A DNA stretch of 64,000 nt from Prevotella sp. E9-3 (GTDB taxonomy: Bacteria > Bacteroidota > Bacteroidia > Bacteroidales > Bacteroidaceae), in contig NZ_CP091786.1 in assembly GCF_022024015.1 (NCBI RefSeq), positions 992,001 to 1,056,000 on the forward strand, in the 5' to 3' direction. Position numbers and translations under genes: made by a program. The notes beneath the pieces were generated by a model. That model searched no databases and had not been told where the DNA came from. It saw only the letters and a list, made by a program, of their open reading frames with translations. This document shows positions 59,628 through 64,000 of this stretch, piece after piece (the stretch's first letter is position 1; every line of letters begins with the position of its first letter).

Positions 59628-61838
59628 TTAGTCATTATACTTCCATCCGGGGTTCTGTACCAGATTCTTGTTACGCTTCAGGTCAGAGAATGAGATGGGC
59701 CAGAAGTACATCTTGTCAGTAAATGTAGCCGAGAGGTTGTAAACAGGAATCACTTTCATGAAGTCAGTTTTGCTGCTGGCAGTCATGAATACGTTCAAAC
59801 CATAGATGCGCTTGTTCTCCTCGATAGGAGCATCCATCCAACGACGTAGGTCGAAGTAGCGCTTGCCTTCACCCATGAACTCAATCATGCGCTCACGCTT
59901 GATCTTTGCACGCAGCACATCCTTGTCTGCATATTCAGCAGCAGTGTAATCGGGCAAACCGGCACGAATACGAACGGGCTGGATGCCACGCTTCATTTCC
60001 TGCAAGTTACGACCTGTGATTACTACATCATTGCCTTGCCAGTCTTTTTCCTGATAAGCTTGACCTTCAGTCAACTCGTTCAAACATTCTGTGTACATCA
60101 GCAAAATGTCAGCGTAACGGATAGCAGGCTCATACTTTTCGCAGATATGATCATAGTTGTTCTGTGCGTTGATATAGTCGTGTGGATTGTAGTATTTCTT
60201 CACGCCAATACCTGTACGCAGATATGAGAAAGCATTCTTATAACCATCGCTACCAGCACGATAGTAGGTTACCTGTGTTCCCCACATAGAGTTTGTAGGA
60301 TGATCCAGCATCTGCCATACACTGCCGCTATATGCTACAGAAGCATAGAAACGGGGTTCGCGCCCTACATACTGCTTAGAAACGTTCATACGCTGCTGTG
60401 CCTGCTGGCTTGAGGTGCCCAGGTGCCAAATGGGCACTTCGGGATAAGCATTTGACTGAGCTTCAGAACGGGTGATGAATTCAGTGCTGCGAGGACGGTC
60501 GTTACCAGGATTCTCTACAGTCGTAGCACCTGGCTGGCGCCATTCGCTGTACATGCCGTCTACATCACCACCATCTTTCGTATAGTAGGTGTCAACCATC
60601 TTCTGTGTCAGACCGTGCGTGTTCCAACCGTTCAGTGAAACAGGCATAGAGTGCAGTACCAACGAACCGATACCATTGTCGTGGTCATTCTTGTTCATGT
60701 TGCCACGAGTGAAAATCATCTCGGGATTGTTCGAGGGACTAACTGAACCATTGAACAGTTTTGCATACGACTTGTAGGGGTCAATGTTCTTCCAACCGTT
60801 AGGCCAGTTCTTGTCAGAGAATTCAGCATTGTAAGGAGGAGCGACGCTCAAAGGATAGTCACCACCAGTTGTCTGATCGTCGAAGCCGTCAACATAGAGG
60901 TCATATACGCCCAAGTCAATCACGTCCTTCAAAGCTGCAGCAGCACGTGCCCACTTTGATTCGTCGTATTCAAGTGAAAGAAGGTAAGTACCATCAAAGT
61001 TGCGCAGCTGTTTGGCAATGTCATCATTTACAGAGGCAGGGTGCTTACCGTTCTTCAGTTGACCGTTAGCCAGGGGAGATGCAGCATAGGTGAGTACGAT
61101 GGCACGAGTTGCCAGTGCGGCACCGATGGTGGGACGCATCACATTACCTTCATCGCGATTGTAATACTTCAGCTCTTTAGAAGCCTGCAACATCTGGTCG
61201 GCGATGTAGGTAGCACACTCCTCGTAAGTAGAACGTGGAGTGGCCAGTTCATCGTATTCCAATGTGTAGTCTGCACCTTCGTCAGCCATGATGGGCACAG
61301 GACCGAACTTGCGGAGCAATAGCCAGTAGTAGTAGGCACGTACGAAACGAGCCTGACCACGATAGTCTTCAATCTCTTTCTCGGACATCTCTTGGTTGAT
61401 GCCGATGTTGTGAATGAAGATAGAAGCCTGATAGATACCCTGATAGCAGCGCACCCATGCGTTCTGACCCTGATTCTCGCTATAGTTTCCTTCGTGGAAA
61501 GAATTATATGAAGCAAAGTCAGCGTCTTTAGAGTCACCGAACGTGTTGTCACGGTCACCGTAGTACATGTCGTCGTCGAAGTTGAAAGGATTCCAACTAC
61601 CGCCGTCGCCGCCAGTTGAACCCTTAGAAGCTACTTCGAAGTTGCTTCCGTCCAGGAAAGAGAAGGCATGAGCCAGCCACTGGTCGGCCTGTTGTTTGTC
61701 GCTAAAAACGCTTTCAAGTGTTTTGCGGTCGTCGAAATACTTGTCTGAATCCAGGTCAGAACAAGCGGTGAAAGTAGTCGCAAAACCACAGCTTACCGTT
61801 GCAGCGAGCAAAATATGTTTTATATTTTTAGTATTCAT
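59628..61838 (-). CDS. SusD/RagB family glycan-binding lipoprotein
   Basis: 736 residues with a lipobox (FTAC, Cys26), slightly long for SusD. SusD proteins form the lid on the SusC channel and capture oligosaccharides. The N-terminal DDRKTLESVFSDKQQADQWLAHAF, the TPR-like RFVRAYYYWLLLRKFGPVPIM and the C-terminal RERMIEFMGEGKRYFDLRRWMD are diagnostic. A Gly/Asp-rich loop (about 68-95) is unusual. It pairs with the SusC gene 23 bp upstream. Confidence 0.95.
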   Translation of the reverse strand: MNTKNIKHILLAATVSCGFATTFTACSDLDSDKYFDDRKTLESVFSDKQQADQWLAHAFSFLDGSNFEVASKGSTGGDGGSWNPFNFDDDMYYGDRDNTFGDSKDADFASYNSFHEGNYSENQGQNAWVRCYQGIYQASIFIHNIGINQEMSEKEIEDYRGQARFVRAYYYWLLLRKFGPVPIMADEGADYTLEYDELATPRSTYEECATYIADQMLQASKELKYYNRDEGNVMRPTIGAALATRAIVLTYAASPLANGQLKNGKHPASVNDDIAKQLRNFDGTYLLSLEYDESKWARAAAALKDVIDLGVYDLYVDGFDDQTTGGDYPLSVAPPYNAEFSDKNWPNGWKNIDPYKSYAKLFNGSVSPSNNPEMIFTRGNMNKNDHDNGIGSLVLHSMPVSLNGWNTHGLTQKMVDTYYTKDGGDVDGMYSEWRQPGATTVENPGNDRPRSTEFITRSEAQSNAYPEVPIWHLGTSSQQAQQRMNVSKQYVGREPRFYASVAYSGSVWQMLDHPTNSMWGTQVTYYRAGSDGYKNAFSYLRTGIGVKKYYNPHDYINAQNNYDHICEKYEPAIRYADILLMYTECLNELTEGQAYQEKDWQGNDVVITGRNLQEMKRGIQPVRIRAGLPDYTAAEYADKDVLRAKIKRERMIEFMGEGKRYFDLRRWMDAPIEENKRIYGLNVFMTASSKTDFMKVIPVYNLSATFTDKMYFWPISFSDLKRNKNLVQNPGWKYND

Positions 61839-61861
61839 AATTATAGACTTTCAATTTTTAA

Positions 61862-64000
61862 TTACAAATTGACTTGCATACCCAGCGTAACTGCTTTGGT
61901 GATGGGGTAGTCTTCACCTCTTGGCTGAAGCGACTCAGGATCCCATGTGTCGAACTTCTTTGAGAGGAAGAACAGATTGGTGCCTGATACATAGAAACGA
62001 ATGTTCTGGAAATGTATCTTGTTGACAATGCTCTTAGGCAGTGTGTAGCCGATATCCAGGTTCTTCAAGCGCAGATAGCGACCATCGCGCAGCCAGAACG
62101 TAGAGTTGCGGTAGTTGTTGGCATTGCCACCATAGCTCAGACGGGGATAAGAAGCATTCACGTCTTCGTTGGGAGCGATGCCCAGCATGCTGGCTGTCTC
62201 GCTATCCACCCAACGGTCGTCGAGCAGACCTTTAAAGATGTTACCCCACTGACCTTCGCTGAAAGCGTAAACGTTCTTACCTAAGGTCATGAAGGTGCTC
62301 TTGCCGGCTCCCTGGAAGTGCAGGTTGAAGTCGAAGCCTTTCCATGTTACTGACAAACCAAGACCGTAAATCAGGTTAGGCTTGCTGGTAGCACCAATGG
62401 CGCATTCGTCACCAGCATCGATAATACCGTCACCATTTACATCTTTATATTTGATGTCACCAGGCTGTACGGTTCCGAATGTCTGAGTGGGAGAGTTGCG
62501 GATATCGTCGTAATCCTTGAACAGACCCAGAGCAATCAGACCACGAACCTGATCTACACGGTAGCCATGCTGGTTCTGGTAAGCATATACATTGTTTTCT
62601 TCATCGTATTCACCAATCTCGTTCTTAGAGTAGGTCATGTTACCGCGGAGGGTTACATTGAAATCGCCGAAGCGTCTTTCATAACGGAAATTACCATCGA
62701 AACCACGAGATTTTACTGAGCCTACGTTAGCACGAGGATAGTTCCAGCCAATGTCTTTATCATCCTTGCCTCTGTCCCAAAATTCCAGACCAACTGTAGT
62801 AGGCAGGAAACGGCGCTCTTGATAGATACCAGTACGCTCTTCATCGAAGTAGTCAACGGTAAGAGACAACTGATTGTTGAATAAAACGAGGTCAACACCA
62901 ATGTCATTCTTTGTTGCAACCTCCCATGTTACACCTTCAGAAGCCACCTGGCGATAGCGGATACCTTCATATTGGTTGGTGTGGTTTTCACCCCAGTAGT
63001 AGCCATTGCCACCACCACCCAGTTCTTTCTCAGCATCAGTCTGAGAACTGAGAAGAGTGTAGAGATAAGGGAAACGTACGTTTGCAAGCTGGTCGTTACC
63101 CACTTTACCGTGAGAGAAGCGAACCTTGAACATGTCGAGCCAAGGAGCTATTTTCTTCACCAAAGGCTCCTCACCGATGTTCCATGCTACAGACCATGCA
63201 GGGAAGAAACCCCAACGGTGACCGTCGGCAAAGTTCTCAGAGCCATTGTAACCAAAGTTGTAGTCAAAGAAGTAACGGTACTTATAGTTATAAGTGAACT
63301 GAGAAGCCAGACTCTTGTTCTTGCGAGATACAGAGTTTTTGATGTCATTGCCCAGATTCTGGGTGGAAATATGCTGATTCTCGGTATATTTGATGTTTGC
63401 ACCCAGGTTGTGAGCATCCAAGAATGAGCGATCCCAGTGCAGTAAAACGTCCACGAATTCACGGCGCCAGCCATCGCTGCTGGTTGACTGTGTCATGTCT
63501 TGAACACTCTGAACTTGCTGGAAGTCCAGCTCACCTGTCTCCGTGTTGCGAGAACGAGCAGAGTAGAGGGCTGGCATACGGTGGTGCTGAATAGCATTTT
63601 CGTTGTGGGTATCGAAACCGAAACGAGCAGTCAGGTTCAGGCCCTTAGTAATGAAGTCCAACTTCTGCTCCAAGGTGGCATTTGTCTGGATATCGCTCTG
63701 CCACTCGTTGTTGTAGCCAGTCTGTGTACTTGATACCCAAGGGTTGATATAGTTGGCTTCCAAGGTATAATAAGGCTGTCCGTCTTTAATCTCTTCTTTG
63801 TAAGTTCCCTTTGCAGGATAATAACCGTTAGAGTAGAGTACAGGTGTGGAAAGTGGGTTGTAACCGAACAACTGTCCCCAAACTTTGTCATCACCGATAC
63901 CTGGAGAGTTGCGCTTGTTCAAGCTTCCACCTACGCCTAATTTCAGCAAGGTAGTCTTGGTTACGTCCACATCGACGTTCATGCGGTAGTTCCAACGCTT
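61862..64000 (-). CDS. SusC/RagA TonB-dependent transporter (partial, N-terminus beyond window)
   Basis: At least 712 codons of the C-terminal beta-barrel; the frame is open to the window edge, so the carboxypeptidase-like, plug and first barrel strands lie outside. Typical SusC segments: YFFDYNFGYNGSENF, WNIGEEPLVKKIAPWLDMFKVRFSHGKVGND, PGDIKYKDVNGDGIIDAGDE, and the terminal VTLGMQVNL with a hydrophobic final residue. It imports mannan oligosaccharides with energy from TonB. First visible gene of the mannan locus. Confidence 0.95.
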   Translation of the reverse strand, partial: KRWNYRMNVDVDVTKTTLLKLGVGGSLNKRNSPGIGDDKVWGQLFGYNPLSTPVLYSNGYYPAKGTYKEEIKDGQPYYTLEANYINPWVSSTQTGYNNEWQSDIQTNATLEQKLDFITKGLNLTARFGFDTHNENAIQHHRMPALYSARSRNTETGELDFQQVQSVQDMTQSTSSDGWRREFVDVLLHWDRSFLDAHNLGANIKYTENQHISTQNLGNDIKNSVSRKNKSLASQFTYNYKYRYFFDYNFGYNGSENFADGHRWGFFPAWSVAWNIGEEPLVKKIAPWLDMFKVRFSHGKVGNDQLANVRFPYLYTLLSSQTDAEKELGGGGNGYYWGENHTNQYEGIRYRQVASEGVTWEVATKNDIGVDLVLFNNQLSLTVDYFDEERTGIYQERRFLPTTVGLEFWDRGKDDKDIGWNYPRANVGSVKSRGFDGNFRYERRFGDFNVTLRGNMTYSKNEIGEYDEENNVYAYQNQHGYRVDQVRGLIALGLFKDYDDIRNSPTQTFGTVQPGDIKYKDVNGDGIIDAGDECAIGATSKPNLIYGLGLSVTWKGFDFNLHFQGAGKSTFMTLGKNVYAFSEGQWGNIFKGLLDDRWVDSETASMLGIAPNEDVNASYPRLSYGGNANNYRNSTFWLRDGRYLRLKNLDIGYTLPKSIVNKIHFQNIRFYVSGTNLFFLSKKFDTWDPESLQPRGEDYPITKAVTLGMQVNL

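Overview
The window looks like chromosome of a gut or oral Bacteroidales species, most like Prevotella/Segatella. Three things point there. Promoters follow the Bacteroidetes pattern (TTTG, 19 bases, TAnnTTTG). Secreted proteins carry lipoprotein boxes or short C-terminal sorting tails typical of type IX secretion. The gene families are characteristic: SusC/SusD, fimbrillin, DUF4494, DUF1735 and GH76/GH92. No rRNA, tRNA, CRISPR array, integrase or transposase was seen.

Layout, left to right. 0.2-4.5 kb: a ROK sugar kinase facing left, then a cytidylate kinase-like gene and a secreted GH2 glycosidase facing right. 4.5-5.7 kb: a decayed stretch with a 33-bp tandem repeat, a small orphan LytTR gene and two leftward terminators. 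5.8-11.7 kb: a leftward fimbria (type V pilus-like) operon of an OmpA-type protein, a FimB/Mfa2-like anchor and three fimbrillin-like lipoproteins, with a (CT)n tract at its promoter. 12.5-19 kb: a large secreted Ig-like protein, a phenylacetate-CoA ligase/ACT pair, and a secreted CotH-kinase/ricin protein. 19-26.3 kb: threonine biosynthesis (thrA, a phosphoglycerate-mutase-like putative homoserine kinase, thrC), split by a membrane HTH regulator and a small lipocalin-like protein that share a phased repeat in their promoters.

26.4-49.7 kb: a large exopolysaccharide/capsule region. It holds many glycosyltransferases, a Stealth phosphotransferase, a flippase, a polymerase/ligase, an acyltransferase, an SGNH hydrolase, a Wzz-like chain-length protein, an outer-membrane TolC-like protein, the initiating sugar-phosphate transferase and a response regulator. 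A 2.3-kb segment (31.8-34.1 kb) carrying a DUF4143 ATPase gene with iteron-like 23-bp repeats interrupts it. That segment is bracketed by a duplicated glycosyltransferase tail and contains gene remnants. 49.9-52.3 kb: a membrane pseudokinase, DUF4494 and a YggS-type PLP protein. 52.3-64 kb: a leftward polysaccharide utilisation locus (SusC partial, SusD, DUF1735 lipoprotein, GH92, two GH76), best explained as alpha-mannan utilisation.

The most unusual material is non-coding. There are several short tandem or phased repeat arrays with strict 11-, 21-, 23- or 33-bp periods next to promoters. The two that stand out are the 11-bp phased TTTGCAA sites in front of both the HTH regulator and its neighbour, and the 23-bp array in front of the DUF4143 ATPase, which sits in an insertion-like cassette.
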